The notes: a model not told the origin generated them from the sequence alone. Shown: positions 37,603 to 46,992, counted from the stretch's first letter. The stretch: DNA of 64,000 nt from Polycladomyces zharkentensis (GCF_016938855.1 NZ_JAFHAP010000011.1:124001-188000); one strand, 5' to 3'. Numbers and translations are program-made.

Positions 37603-39337
37603 TCCGTCGCACCTCCTCTTCGGGAATCAAGATCCGTACACGGGTACCGTCCCCGATCCGACTTTCCAGATGAAAGGAGGAGCCGGGATAACTGATTTCG
37701 AGACGCTCCCGAACGTTGGCCAGTCCGATTCCCGATTTCTCCGGCTCAGTCCCTCCATCAAAACCCGCACCGGTATCGCAGATGGCAATGTCCAAACAGG
37801 ATCGTGCCCCGATCCGTGATCGTTTTGCGGTTACCTCAATCCTGCAAGGGTGATCACATGGCTCCACCCCATGGATAAAAGCGTTTTCAATCAAGGGTTG
37901 CAACAGCAATTTGGGGATGAGGTCATGACGCACCTCTTCATCACAGTTCATCAAGACTTCTACGCGGTCCTGGAACCGCATTTGTTGGAGTGAACAATAT
38001 TTTTCCAGGAACGAAAATTCCTCGGCGATGGTGACCCAATCTCTCGAATCCAAACTGTACCGCAACAGAGAGCTCAAGGAGAGAATGGCGTTTTCCAGCT
38101 CTTTTTGTTTGCCCAGTCGGTTGAGGCCAATCAGTCCATTGAGCGTGTTGTACAGAAAATGGGGTTGAATCTGGGACTGCAATGCACGGTATTCCGCATT
38201 CCGCCGGCTGAGAACGGCCCGGTATTCCCGGTCGATGAGTTCGTTGAGTCGACTGATCATGTGATTGAACGCTTTCCCCAGTTGGGCGATTTCATCATCC
38301 CCCGAAGGTTGGAGTCTGACTTGTAAGTTTCCTTGCTGCACCTGTTTCATCGCCCCGAGCATGTCTTGAAACGGATGGACGATCCTGCGGGACAGGATGG
38401 AGAAAAGCAACCATGTCAGGATAAACCCGCCGACGGCAAAGAGGAAACCGGCCACATACAACCAACTCACCTTGGAACGGAGTGCGTTGTTCGACAATAA
38501 GACGTGGATCTTCCAACCGGACGGCTGGATCGTTTTTGACACGACCGTGTAGGAATCACGTTGTCCCTCAACAAGGGTACTTCCCCGTCTCAACTGTCTG
38601 AGCATAACAGGGGGAACCGGCTTGTTGGCATACAGTACCTTTCCGCTCGTGTCCGTGATGACGGCAATGGAGTGGACATGAAAACGGATTTGCCGGATCA
38701 GCCGGCTCAATATTTGTTGATCCGCGTCCGCCATCATGACCGCCAGAGGCTCCTGCGTATCGGGATCTTTGATCAGGCGGGCGACGCTGAACACTTCCGA
38801 AACTCCGGAATCAATCAGATAATCTTGCCGATGAGCGGAAATAAACACGACTTTCCCGTCTGCGGCGACGGCTTGTCGGTACCATGCCTGTTGCTGGAAC
38901 GGATAGCGGGGAACCGTTGCCGATCCGTAACGGGAATTGGCGAACACGGAACCATCCAGCGTAACGATGATGGTTCCCGCGATTTCTTCCCGCGTGTTTT
39001 CCATATAATTGGGCAGAGTGGATATGAGCGTCTGATTGACCATCAGCTGGGTGGCAGGATCGGCGGTTTGATATTGACGATGGGTGATCAGCTTCAATGC
39101 TTGTATGATATTGTCGTTCAAATAGGGGACGATGGTCAGTCGCCCCAGATCTTGCAGATAGGTGCCGATTTGATTACTGAGAGAATTGAGCGTATTATCA
39201 GTCAATTTTTGTGTTTGTTGTACGATCTGGAATTGATAGTAGTACGGCATCACGAATGAAATGGTGAGAATCGGCACCGCAATGGTAAACAAATAGAGTA
39301 TCAGCAGTTGCGAGCGAAGCGATTGTGAAACCTTCAT
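37577..39337 (-). CDS. Sensor histidine kinase (YesM-like)
   Basis: A 586-residue membrane kinase. Two transmembrane helices (residues ~10-30 and ~285-310) enclose an extracellular sensor region of about 250 residues, probably a dCache domain. A HAMP domain follows, then the His_kinase motif with H393 in QIQPHFLYN, and a HATPase_c domain with KSGIGLANVRERL near the end. This is the usual carbohydrate-sensing YesM architecture. ATG 39337 follows GGAAAGAGAGG. It forms an operon with the response regulator. Confidence 0.92.
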   Translation of the reverse strand: MKVSQSLRSQLLILYLFTIAVPILTISFVMPYYYQFQIVQQTQKLTDNTLNSLSNQIGTYLQDLGRLTIVPYLNDNIIQALKLITHRQYQTADPATQLMVNQTLISTLPNYMENTREEIAGTIIVTLDGSVFANSRYGSATVPRYPFQQQAWYRQAVAADGKVVFISAHRQDYLIDSGVSEVFSVARLIKDPDTQEPLAVMMADADQQILSRLIRQIRFHVHSIAVITDTSGKVLYANKPVPPVMLRQLRRGSTLVEGQRDSYTVVSKTIQPSGWKIHVLLSNNALRSKVSWLYVAGFLFAVGGFILTWLLFSILSRRIVHPFQDMLGAMKQVQQGNLQVRLQPSGDDEIAQLGKAFNHMISRLNELIDREYRAVLSRRNAEYRALQSQIQPHFLYNTLNGLIGLNRLGKQKELENAILSLSSLLRYSLDSRDWVTIAEEFSFLEKYCSLQQMRFQDRVEVLMNCDEEVRHDLIPKLLLQPLIENAFIHGVEPCDHPCRIEVTAKRSRIGARSCLDIAICDTGAGFDGGTEPEKSGIGLANVRERLEISYPGSSFHLESRIGDGTRVRILIPEEEVRRNENSDCRR

Positions 39338-39465
39338 GGCCGATGACCTCTCTTTCCTTTAGAAAATAGATAACAGGAAACGACCTTTGCGTCAAATGGA
39401 GGAGAATGGAAATCAAAGGGGATGCCAGATGAAAAATGAGCGCTTCCATCGTAGAATTGGATCAT

Positions 39466-39493
39466 ATGACAGCGCTTACATAATCAATATAAT
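39466..39493 (+). promoter_or_regulatory. Promoter with overlapping cre site
   Basis: ATGACA (39466-39471), 16 bases, TATAAT (39488-39493). The first 16 bases, ATGACAGCGCTTACAT, fit the CcpA cre consensus with one mismatch and cover the -35 region. A second AGCGCTT block lies at 39439. This predicts glucose repression of the sugar importer. Confidence 0.7.
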
Positions 39494-39549
39494 AAAGTAT
39501 AAGATTAGACTGAATATTCCACTTATCCGATTTGAAAGGAGGAAGGAGA

Positions 39550-40809
39550 ATGAAGAAATTTCTGTCGGTCGCGTTGATGTTGCTCATGATGACGGGATTG
39601 ACCGCGGGTTGCGTCGGAGGAAGCGATGCGGACGATTCCGGTGAAAAGAAGATCACCGTCTATATGACCGTCGGTGAAGAACCCCTGAAACAACAATTGA
39701 GAGAGATCGGGAAAGAATTCGAAAAGAAATACCATACCAAAGTGGAGTTTCAATTTCCCGGAAATGACTACGAGAACATTTTGAAAGTCAAGATGGCGGC
39801 CAATGATTTGCCGGATGTGTTTGACACGCATGGTTGGGCCAAAATCCGCTACGGCAAGTATTTGGCGGATTTGCGGGGAGAACCGTGGGCGTCCAAGATG
39901 ACGGATACGATCCGGCCTGTACTGACTGACGAAAAAGGAAAAGTGTATGCGCTTCCGCTCAACGAAGCCAAAGACGGTATCGCCTACAACGCGGATGTGT
40001 TGAAGCAATACGGGATTGCTCCGCCCCAAACGTTTGATCAGCTGATGGCGGCAGCGGATCAGATCAAAAAGAAAAGTAAAGGACAAGTAACACCCTTTTT
40101 CTTCTACGGTGCAGAATCGAGTTCACTTGCACAATTCTTCGACCAGTTCGCCACGCCGCTGTTGATCAGTCCGAAGAAGAATGAAGCACAAGCCTTATTG
40201 AACAACAAGTTCGACTGGAACAAATGGACATACCTGCCGCAGAAGTTCCTGGAAATGCATAAGAAGGGTTACATCAACAAAGACGTATTAACGGCCAGGA
40301 GCACGGATTTGCCGCAATTGTTTGCTCAAGGAAAAGTGGCTTTTGCCGTGGGAGGTCCCTCCTTCCTGGAGCAAGCGAAACAGATCAACCCCAAACTGAA
40401 TGCGGGATACATGCCGGTACCGGCCATCGTTCCGGGAGATCAACCCTCCTTCTCCGGCGGGGAGCGGTACACGTTGGGCGCATGGAAGGATTCCAAACAT
40501 TTGAAGGAAGCAAAGCAGTTCATCGCGTTTGTCGCCCAGCCCGAAAACCTGAAAAAAATCGCCGAAACGAGCAAATTGCCACCGGGAATCAAGGGCATTG
40601 AGGCCGACTTGGGTGATCTCACCCCATATTATAAAAAATATGAAAATACCCGCGTATTCCCCTACTTTGACCGGGTATATCTGCCCAACGGGATGTGGGA
40701 TGTCATGGGCACGTTATCACAAGAACTCCTGGCCGGGAGCATCACGCCTCAGCAGTACTCACAAAGAATGAAAGAAGAATATCATCGCCTTCGAAATCAG
40801 CTCAGATAA
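39550..40809 (+). CDS. Sugar ABC transporter substrate-binding lipoprotein
   Basis: A 419-residue extracytoplasmic binding protein of the family-1 (oligosaccharide) type. The signal peptide ends in the lipobox LTAGC, with the cysteine near residue 20. The mature region has EFEKKYHTKVEFQFPGNDYE and AANDLPDVFDTHG (typical of MsmE-like proteins), and VAFAVGGPSFLEQA further on. ATG 39550 follows AGGAGGAAGGAG. Context (two permeases and an alpha-galactosidase) suggests raffinose-family or melibiose-like sugars; this is inference. Confidence 0.9.
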   Translation: MKKFLSVALMLLMMTGLTAGCVGGSDADDSGEKKITVYMTVGEEPLKQQLREIGKEFEKKYHTKVEFQFPGNDYENILKVKMAANDLPDVFDTHGWAKIRYGKYLADLRGEPWASKMTDTIRPVLTDEKGKVYALPLNEAKDGIAYNADVLKQYGIAPPQTFDQLMAAADQIKKKSKGQVTPFFFYGAESSSLAQFFDQFATPLLISPKKNEAQALLNNKFDWNKWTYLPQKFLEMHKKGYINKDVLTARSTDLPQLFAQGKVAFAVGGPSFLEQAKQINPKLNAGYMPVPAIVPGDQPSFSGGERYTLGAWKDSKHLKEAKQFIAFVAQPENLKKIAETSKLPPGIKGIEADLGDLTPYYKKYENTRVFPYFDRVYLPNGMWDVMGTLSQELLAGSITPQQYSQRMKEEYHRLRNQLR

Positions 40810-40818
40810 TGACGATGG

Positions 40819-40845
40819 CGGGTTGCCCCCGAAAGGGGGTACCCG
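40819..40845 (+). promoter_or_regulatory. Intercistronic hairpin in the sugar operon
   Basis: CGGGTTGCCCCC/GGGGGTACCCG around a GAAA tetraloop between the binding-protein and permease genes. Such hairpins commonly protect the upstream message so that more binding protein than permease is made. That role is inferred. Confidence 0.6.
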
Positions 40846-40869
40846 TTTCTCATGAAGGGGAGTGAAGTC

Positions 40870-41808
40870 ATGCAAATCGGAGGCGTGATCAAACGGAACA
40901 AAAAGTTGGAGGGACTCGGCGGCATGATCAGGCGAAGCAAAAAACCGCACCCGTCCGTTTGGTTAAATCTGCTGTATGTCCCGGCATTGGTGCTGTTTGT
41001 GGTGTTTATTCTGTACCCGTTTGTCAAAGGGATTCAGGTTTCCTTCACCAACTGGGACGGGTATTCGCAGACGTTCAGTTGGATCGGGTTGGACAATTAT
41101 CGACGGATGTTGGATGATCCCAATATCGGAACGGTCATCCAAAATACGTTGATTTACGGGATCTGCAGCACCTTGTTTCAAAACATCATCGGGCTGGCTT
41201 ATGCCCTGTTGTTGGATAAAAGCATCAAAGGACGGGGAATTGTTCGAACGATCGTCTATTTGCCTGTGATCATCAGCCCCTTGATCATGGGCTATATATG
41301 GTATTTCTTTTTCCAACTGCAGGGAGGAGCATTGAACGACATCGTCCAGTTGTTTGGGGAACAACCGGTCAATTTCCTGGGTGATCCGAAATGGAATGTC
41401 TGGATCATCACTTTCGTCAACACCTACCAGTATGTGGGGATCGCGATGGTGATCTATATGGCGGGCCTGCAATCGATTTCCAGGGAATATTACGAGGCAG
41501 CTGAATTGGATGGCGCCTCCGGATGGCAACGCTTTTGGCATATCACGCTGCCGCTGCTGATGCCTGCGATCACCGTCAATATCGTGTTGAACCTGATCGG
41601 GGGATTGAAGCTGTTTGACGTGATCATGGCATTGACCAAAGGCGGCCCCGGTTATGCATCCCAATCCATTTCCACCATGATGTACAAACTGTACTTCGCC
41701 AGCCAGGATGCGGGATACGCAGTTGCCTTGGGCAATCTCATGTTTGTCCTGATTTCGGTGTTCAGTTTGTTGGCGCTTTACTTTCTGCGTCGGAGGGAGG
41801 TTGTATGA
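40870..41808 (+). CDS. Sugar ABC transporter permease, MalF/MsmF-like
   Basis: A 312-residue permease with six helices. The coupling loop is EYYEAAELDGASGWQRFWHI, carrying the EAA motif, near residue 210. ATG 40870 is preferred over 40852 because GAAGGGGAG stands at the right distance. It overlaps the second permease by four bases. It forms the membrane channel with the downstream permease. Confidence 0.92.
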   Translation: MQIGGVIKRNKKLEGLGGMIRRSKKPHPSVWLNLLYVPALVLFVVFILYPFVKGIQVSFTNWDGYSQTFSWIGLDNYRRMLDDPNIGTVIQNTLIYGICSTLFQNIIGLAYALLLDKSIKGRGIVRTIVYLPVIISPLIMGYIWYFFFQLQGGALNDIVQLFGEQPVNFLGDPKWNVWIITFVNTYQYVGIAMVIYMAGLQSISREYYEAAELDGASGWQRFWHITLPLLMPAITVNIVLNLIGGLKLFDVIMALTKGGPGYASQSISTMMYKLYFASQDAGYAVALGNLMFVLISVFSLLALYFLRRREVV

Positions 41809-42626
41809 TGAAAGGCAGAAGCAATTGGGTGTACGTTTTGCTGATGATCTGGATTGGGGCCTTTCATATTCTCCCTTTTTATCTGCTGTTCACCACTTCA
41901 TTCAAACCGATGGAGGATATGAGTTCCAAGTGGGCGCTCCCCGATACGTGGAATCTGGATAACTTCAAAAATGCCTGGGAGCAGGCTAACATGGGTTCCG
42001 CCTTTATCAACAACCTGGTGATCACCGCCGTGTCCGTGGTATTGGTGGTGGTTTTGGGTGCGTTGGCCAGTTATCCGCTTGCACGGTACCGAACACGGCT
42101 CAACAAATGGGTGTACAATCTGTTTGTCTCAGCGATGATCGTGCCACCGCTCACGATTCTGGTGCCATTGTACAAGATGGTGGCTGATCTGGGGGGGATG
42201 AATACCTATTGGGCGGTCATCCTCCTTCATGTCACCTTCCAACTGCCGCTGGCCATCTTTCTGTTCACCGGGTTCATCCAGACCATTCCGCGGGAATTGG
42301 AGGAAGCGGCCATGGTGGACGGAGCAAGCCGGTTGGGATTGTTTTTTCGGATCATTTTCCCTCTGCTCAAGCCCATTACGGCAACTGTGATGATTTTGAC
42401 GGGAATCTCCATCTGGAATGACTATCAATTCTCGGTATTCTTCCTGCAAAGTACGGAGTCGCAAACTCTGACAGTGGCGCTGTCCACATTTTTCAGCCAA
42501 TACATCAGCAATGTCGGATGGGTGGCTGCCGGATCATTGTTGAGCGCCTTGCCGCCGATTGTATTGTTCCTCTTTTTGCAAAAATACTTTATTCGCGGAC
42601 TTGCTTCCGGTGCGGTTAAGGGATAA
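41805..42626 (+). CDS. Sugar ABC transporter permease, MalG/MsmG-like
   Basis: A 273-residue permease with six helices. The EAA loop is PRELEEAAMVDGASRLGLFF, near residue 165. ATG 41805 (or 41808) overlaps the previous stop. No ATP-binding subunit is encoded in this operon, so a shared ATPase of the MsmX type elsewhere in the genome is expected to energise the importer. Confidence 0.92.
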   Translation: MMKGRSNWVYVLLMIWIGAFHILPFYLLFTTSFKPMEDMSSKWALPDTWNLDNFKNAWEQANMGSAFINNLVITAVSVVLVVVLGALASYPLARYRTRLNKWVYNLFVSAMIVPPLTILVPLYKMVADLGGMNTYWAVILLHVTFQLPLAIFLFTGFIQTIPRELEEAAMVDGASRLGLFFRIIFPLLKPITATVMILTGISIWNDYQFSVFFLQSTESQTLTVALSTFFSQYISNVGWVAAGSLLSALPPIVLFLFLQKYFIRGLASGAVKG

Positions 42627-42746
42627 ATTCATGCGCCTCACTTGGTTGACAAGAAGCCGTTTCAATATGTATGTCCATTGACGCCGACGGACGTAAGCCG
42701 GGGTGAGCGGAGAAATAGTCTGACAATTTTTCGAGGGGGAATGAAT

Positions 42747-44939
42747 ATGGGCATTCGTTATCACGCTCCCAGCCGTACCCTTCATCTGCAAGCCAAAGAT
42801 ACGAGTTATGTGATGCAAATCATCAAAGACGGCTATCTGGCCCACCTGTACTGGGGAAAGAAAATCCGCGCGGAAGAGCCGACGTATCGGATTCCCTTCA
42901 AGGATCGGTCGTTTTCCGCCAATCCGGACCCCGGTGACCGGACGTTTTCACTGGATGTATTGCCTCAGGAATACCCCGCATACGGCCGGACCGATCTGCG
43001 CTCGCCGGCTTATCACATTCAGTTGGAGAACGGTTCGACCATCACCGATTTACGCTATGTCTCCCATCGGATTTTTCGCGGCAAGCCAAAACTGGACGGA
43101 CTGCCGTCCACTTATGTGGAAGCGGACGATGAAGCCGAAACGTTGGAAGTGGAACTGGCTGATTCATTGATCGGCTTGAGGGTAATCCTTTCCTATACCG
43201 CCTATGAAGACCGGAATGTGATCACCCGCTCTGTGCGTTTTGTCAACGAAGGGAATCAGGATTTGAAACTGCTGCGGGCGCTCAGCATGAGCATCGATTT
43301 CCCTGATGCCGAATTCAACATGCTGCAGTTGTCGGGGGCGCATTGCCGGGAACGGCATATCGTCAAACGGCCGCTCACCGTGGGCACGCAGTCCATTGAA
43401 AGCCGGCGGGGTGCCAGCAGTCATCAGCAGAACCCGTTTCTCGCCCTGCTGCGACAGGGAGCAGACGAGGACCAAGGGGAAGTGTACGGTTTCAGCCTGG
43501 TCTACAGCGGCAATTTCCTCGCCCAAATCGAGGTGGATCAATATGAAACGGCCCGCGTGTCGATGGGGATTCATCCGTTCGATTTTTCCTGGTTGCTGAA
43601 GCCGGGTGAATCCTTCCAGACACCCGAGGCGGTGCTTGTCTATTCTTCCGAAGGGTTAAACGGCATGTCCCAAACCTACCACAAATTGTACCGCAGCCGT
43701 CTTTGCCGCGGTGTCTACCGGGACAAAGTCCGCCCGATCCTGGTGAACAACTGGGAAGCCACTTACTTCGATTTCGACGCCGACAAGATTGAAGAAATCG
43801 CCCGCACCGGACAGGAACTGGGGATCGAGCTGTTCGTATTGGATGACGGTTGGTTCGGCAGACGGGATGATGACACGTCCTCGTTGGGTGACTGGTTTGT
43901 GAACCGGAGAAAACTGCCGGGCGGGTTGGAAGATTTGGCGGAACGTATCCGGAAGCTGGGTATGGAATTTGGCCTGTGGGTGGAACCGGAAATGGTCTCC
44001 CCGGACAGCGACCTGTACCGGAAGCATCCGGACTGGTGTCTGCATGTGCCGGATCGGTCCCGTTCCGAGGGAAGAAATCAGCTCATCCTCGATTTCTCAC
44101 GCCAAGACGTGTGTGATGCGGTGATCCAAATGATTTCCGACATCCTGTCGTCGGCGCCGATCACCTATGTGAAGTGGGATATGAACCGGCATATGACCGA
44201 AATCGGTTCGGCGGCACTTCCTCCGGAGCGACAGCGGGAAACGGCCCACCGGTACATGCTGGGGCTCTATCGCGTGATGGAGGAACTCACCTCCGCGTTT
44301 CCGCATGTGCTGTTTGAAAGCTGTTCGGGAGGCGGCGGCCGCTTTGATCCAGGCATCCTGTACTACATGCCTCAGACCTGGACCAGCGACAACACGGATG
44401 CCGTGGAACGTTTGCGTATCCAGTACGGAACCAGTATGGTCTATCCGCCGATCACCATGGGAGCTCACGTGTCCGCTGTACCCAACCATCAAGTGCACCG
44501 CGTCACCTCGTTGCAGATGCGCGGGGATGTCGCGATGGCCGGCAACTTTGGGTATGAGATGGACCTGACGAAGCTGACGGAAGAAGAAAAGAAGCTGGTC
44601 AAGCAACAGGTGGCCCTGTACAAAGAAATCCGGCCCCTGATCCAGTTCGGTGATTTTTATCGGCTGAAAAACCCCTTTGAAGGCAACGAAGCGGCATGGA
44701 TGTTTGTTTCCGAAGACCGGCGGGAGGCGATCGTCTTTTACTACCGGGTGTTGGCGGAGGCCAATGCTCCCCTGAGGCGATTGCGACTGAAAGGGTTGGA
44801 CCCCGAACGCGACTACATTTTGATCGGAGACGGACAAACATACGGAGGGGACGAATTGATGCATCTGGGGCTGGCCGTCCCGGACTTGACGGGGGATTTC
44901 CAAAGCGTGATCTGGAGATGGGTGGCGAAAGAGGAATAG
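42747..44939 (+). CDS. GH36 alpha-galactosidase
   Basis: A 730-residue intracellular glycosidase that releases alpha-linked galactose from melibiose, raffinose and related sugars. With ATG 42747 as the start, the nucleophile is D478 (VKWDMNRH) and the acid/base is D548 (TWTSDNTD). These fall at the residue numbers I recall for the Geobacillus stearothermophilus AgaA/AgaB enzymes, which supports this start over 42741 or earlier. SCSGGGGRFDPGILYYMP lies between them. No signal peptide is present. It is the last gene of the transporter operon and handles the imported sugars. Confidence 0.94.
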   Translation: MGIRYHAPSRTLHLQAKDTSYVMQIIKDGYLAHLYWGKKIRAEEPTYRIPFKDRSFSANPDPGDRTFSLDVLPQEYPAYGRTDLRSPAYHIQLENGSTITDLRYVSHRIFRGKPKLDGLPSTYVEADDEAETLEVELADSLIGLRVILSYTAYEDRNVITRSVRFVNEGNQDLKLLRALSMSIDFPDAEFNMLQLSGAHCRERHIVKRPLTVGTQSIESRRGASSHQQNPFLALLRQGADEDQGEVYGFSLVYSGNFLAQIEVDQYETARVSMGIHPFDFSWLLKPGESFQTPEAVLVYSSEGLNGMSQTYHKLYRSRLCRGVYRDKVRPILVNNWEATYFDFDADKIEEIARTGQELGIELFVLDDGWFGRRDDDTSSLGDWFVNRRKLPGGLEDLAERIRKLGMEFGLWVEPEMVSPDSDLYRKHPDWCLHVPDRSRSEGRNQLILDFSRQDVCDAVIQMISDILSSAPITYVKWDMNRHMTEIGSAALPPERQRETAHRYMLGLYRVMEELTSAFPHVLFESCSGGGGRFDPGILYYMPQTWTSDNTDAVERLRIQYGTSMVYPPITMGAHVSAVPNHQVHRVTSLQMRGDVAMAGNFGYEMDLTKLTEEEKKLVKQQVALYKEIRPLIQFGDFYRLKNPFEGNEAAWMFVSEDRREAIVFYYRVLAEANAPLRRLRLKGLDPERDYILIGDGQTYGGDELMHLGLAVPDLTGDFQSVIWRWVAKEE

Positions 44940-44949
44940 GGAGAGGAAA

Positions 44950-44974
44950 CCGGGCCATAGCGCCCGGTTTTTAA
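44950..44974 (+). terminator. Terminator of alpha-galactosidase operon
   Basis: CCGGGC/GCCCGG arms and T5. The same 20-base hairpin recurs at 45948, at the other end of an inserted 1-kb segment. Confidence 0.85.
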
Positions 44975-44975
44975 T

Positions 44976-45335
44976 ATTCCCCTTAATGAGGAGGTCGATG
45001 GCGACCTATGATCAAAACTGTATGGGAGATTCATGATTTCCCTGAAAACATGATTGAATGGTTTTCAATGATCCGATTGAAAGGACTTCACTCTCTCTTC
45101 TACAAACTTGGTAAGGATGAAGCGCTTTCTATCGATTCTCCAATCTGCCTGCTCTGCGATGTGGCTTCCCAATCCAACCGGGTCTGTTCGTATTTTACCG
45201 GACAGGTAGGTCGATGTAGCGCCAAAATCGGGCAACCATAGATTCTCACACCTGTAAAAAGTATCTATACCGGATTGTATAATTGGAATATTACGCTTCC
45301 ACTCCACCCCTTTCTGATCATAAACAATCAAAATA
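44976..45335. other. Inserted AT-richer stretch, no clear gene
   Basis: A GAGGAGG site with ATG 44999 opens a frame of only 12 codons. A minus-strand frame (45065-45331, about 89 codons) has fairly protein-like composition but no ribosome binding site, and I do not recognise it. Both may be debris from the duplication that brought the LarA-like pseudogene here. Confidence 0.3.
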
Positions 45336-45365
45336 TTGTGTATATACTTCCCAAACCCTTACAAT
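45336..45365 (+). promoter_or_regulatory. Promoter duplicated with the LarA-like copy
   Basis: TTGTGT and TACAAT with an 18-base spacer. The intact gene at 49799 has the same arrangement (TTGTAA, 18 bases, TACAAT) at the same distance, so promoter and gene were copied together. Confidence 0.5.
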
Positions 45366-45405
45366 AAAAAAGAGATGGCACAAACAGATTGGGAGGGGTG
45401 TCCGC

Positions 45406-45951
45406 GTGGGCGTATTGGAGGAACTGTTGCGGGATGTGCCGCTTCCCCGCATGGCGAGGGTTCGGCAACGGTTTGATGATTCACGCCTGGAGGATTGGGA
45501 ACGGGAACTGATCAGACAGTTACGGCAACCGGAGGTGAGTGGACGCATTTCCCCGGGAGCGCGGGTCGCGGTGGCGGTGGGCAGCCGCGGCATCGCCGAA
45601 ATTGATGCCGTGACCCGCGTCGTTGTGGCGGAACTGCGGAAGGCGGGGGCGGCTCCTTTCATTGTGCCCGCCATGGGCAGTCACGGCGGGGCCACCGCGG
45701 AGGGACAGCGGGCGGTGCTGGCCAAGTTGGGCATCAGGGAAGAGACGGTGGGGGCCCCGATCCGCTCCTCGATGGATGTGGTGCGCGTGGACACCTTGCC
45801 CAACGGATTGCCGGTTTATGCCGACAGGGCTGCCGCGGAAGCGGATGCGATCGTGGTGATCGACCGGATCGGCAAAAACATCAGCGGGGACGGGATGGAC
45901 CCCAATATTACCGGACGTTATCCCACTCCTTACGCCCAGGGAGGCCCCCGG
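45406..45951 (+). pseudogene. Truncated, internally deleted LarA-like copy
   Basis: From GTG 45406 the product matches the intact LarA-like protein (49799-51076) for about 150 residues with few differences, up to DAIVVI. It then jumps straight to DRIGKNISGDGMDPNITGRY, which is residue ~265 of the intact protein. About 112 codons are missing, at a short repeat (GTGATC-ACCGG in both places). Homology ends at GGPR, where the sequence runs into a copy of the galactosidase terminator. The frame drifts on to 46041 without meaning. The lost part includes two of the three conserved histidines, so it is non-functional. Confidence 0.88.
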
Positions 45952-45971
45952 GCCATAGCGCCCGGTTTTTT
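45948..45971 (+). terminator. Second copy of the galactosidase terminator
   Basis: CCGGGCCATAGCGCCCGG followed by T6, identical to 44950-44967. The CCCGGG that ends the LarA homology overlaps its first arm, suggesting the junction point. Confidence 0.8.
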
Positions 45972-46019
45972 CAGGTCGTGTCCAGTCATACCGTCCATTT
46001 GCTTTCCCGGAACCTCTAT

Positions 46020-46781
46020 CTATTTCGTAACGCCTGTATAGATGTGAATCGCGTCTCTCAGGAATTCGGTCATACCGGGCTGCTTTTCGTAGTATGCCTT
46101 GAACCGTTCGTCATCCACATACATTTGGGCAAGGTTGGCATGCGCTTCTTTGCTGTATTCGCCCCAGAAATACATCAGCCACTGCTTATGCAACTCAGCG
46201 GTTTTTTGCGCAATGTCGCTGGCAGGGTCCCCATTTTCAAACGCTTCGGCAAGTGTCGCCAGCACTTCATCCGCCAGTCGGGTAACCTCTTCATACTCTT
46301 CTTTCGTCATGTTCTTCAGTTTTTCATTGGATCGGTTCACGACATCATCGCCATATTTCTCACGGATTTCTTTCCCGTACTTCGCCTCGTTCTCGTCAAT
46401 CATCTGCTGCTTGAAACCTTCAAACTTCTCTTGATCGGTCATGATGATTCTCCCTTCCATTGAAGCAATTGTTTTTTCCACATTGGCGATCAAAACATCC
46501 AACCGCTTTCTTTTGGCCAGGAGTTGTTCACGGTGTTCCCGAAGCGCTTTGGCCCCGTCATAGGAAGGGGAAGTGACGATTTCTTTTATCACATCGAGAC
46601 TGACCCCCAATTCCTTGTAAAACAGGATTTGCTGTAAACGGTTGACTTCCGCCTGACCATAGATCCGGTATCCAGACGAGTTGATTCTTGCCGGCTTCAA
46701 AATCCCGATCTCATCATAATACCGAAGCGTTCTGGTACTGACTCCTGCCAGACGGGCCAGCTTCTGCACGGTGTATTCCAT
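46020..46781 (-). CDS. MerR-family regulator with TipAS domain (Mta-like)
   Basis: A 253-residue transcription regulator. The N-terminal MerR helix-turn-helix reads YTVQKLARLAGVSTRTLRYY (residues 3-22), with a coiled-coil dimer helix to about residue 115. The C-terminal TipAS-type ligand domain (KFEGFKQQMIDENEAKYGKE onward) binds antibiotics or other bulky drugs in homologues such as TipA, Mta and AlbA. ATG 46781 has AGGAGGTGAACAC upstream. It lies alone, with a MerR-type promoter of its own; a target gene is not evident here. Confidence 0.9.
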   Translation of the reverse strand: MEYTVQKLARLAGVSTRTLRYYDEIGILKPARINSSGYRIYGQAEVNRLQQILFYKELGVSLDVIKEIVTSPSYDGAKALREHREQLLAKRKRLDVLIANVEKTIASMEGRIIMTDQEKFEGFKQQMIDENEAKYGKEIREKYGDDVVNRSNEKLKNMTKEEYEEVTRLADEVLATLAEAFENGDPASDIAQKTAELHKQWLMYFWGEYSKEAHANLAQMYVDDERFKAYYEKQPGMTEFLRDAIHIYTGVTK

Positions 46782-46803
46782 GTGTTCACCTCCTGACACC
46801 ATC

Positions 46804-46835
46804 ACTGTACACCTTTACGTATACGTCAATGTCAA
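46804..46835 (-). promoter_or_regulatory. MerR-type promoter with 20-base spacer
   Basis: On the minus strand TTGACA (46830-46835) and TACAGT (46804-46809) are 20 bases apart, too long for normal sigma-A use. The spacer contains the palindrome ACGTATACGT. This long spacer over a palindrome is the hallmark of MerR-activated promoters and predicts autoregulation. Confidence 0.65.
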
Positions 46836-46992
46836 TCCCTTTTTTTGGGGAGTGTGCCCTTTTTTGATTCAAAGCATCTCGGCCGGACTGGGTAATTCTC
46901 CTGCGAGGTGGTACCCGGTGTCCGGTACTTCGGTGGCCGTCACCAAGCGCCAGGTCGGGCACTTTTTGCTGAAGCCCCATATTGACGGACAC

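Noticed and set aside
45065..45331. 89-codon minus-strand ORF before the LarA-like pseudogene
   Set aside because: No ribosome binding site and no recognised family. It overlaps the promoter region of the pseudogene, so it is left as debris.
46895..46930. GAGGTGGTACCCGG resembling the T-box AGGGTGGnACCGCG
   Set aside because: Several core bases differ, no specifier or antiterminator follows, and no aminoacyl-tRNA synthetase or amino acid gene is downstream on that strand.
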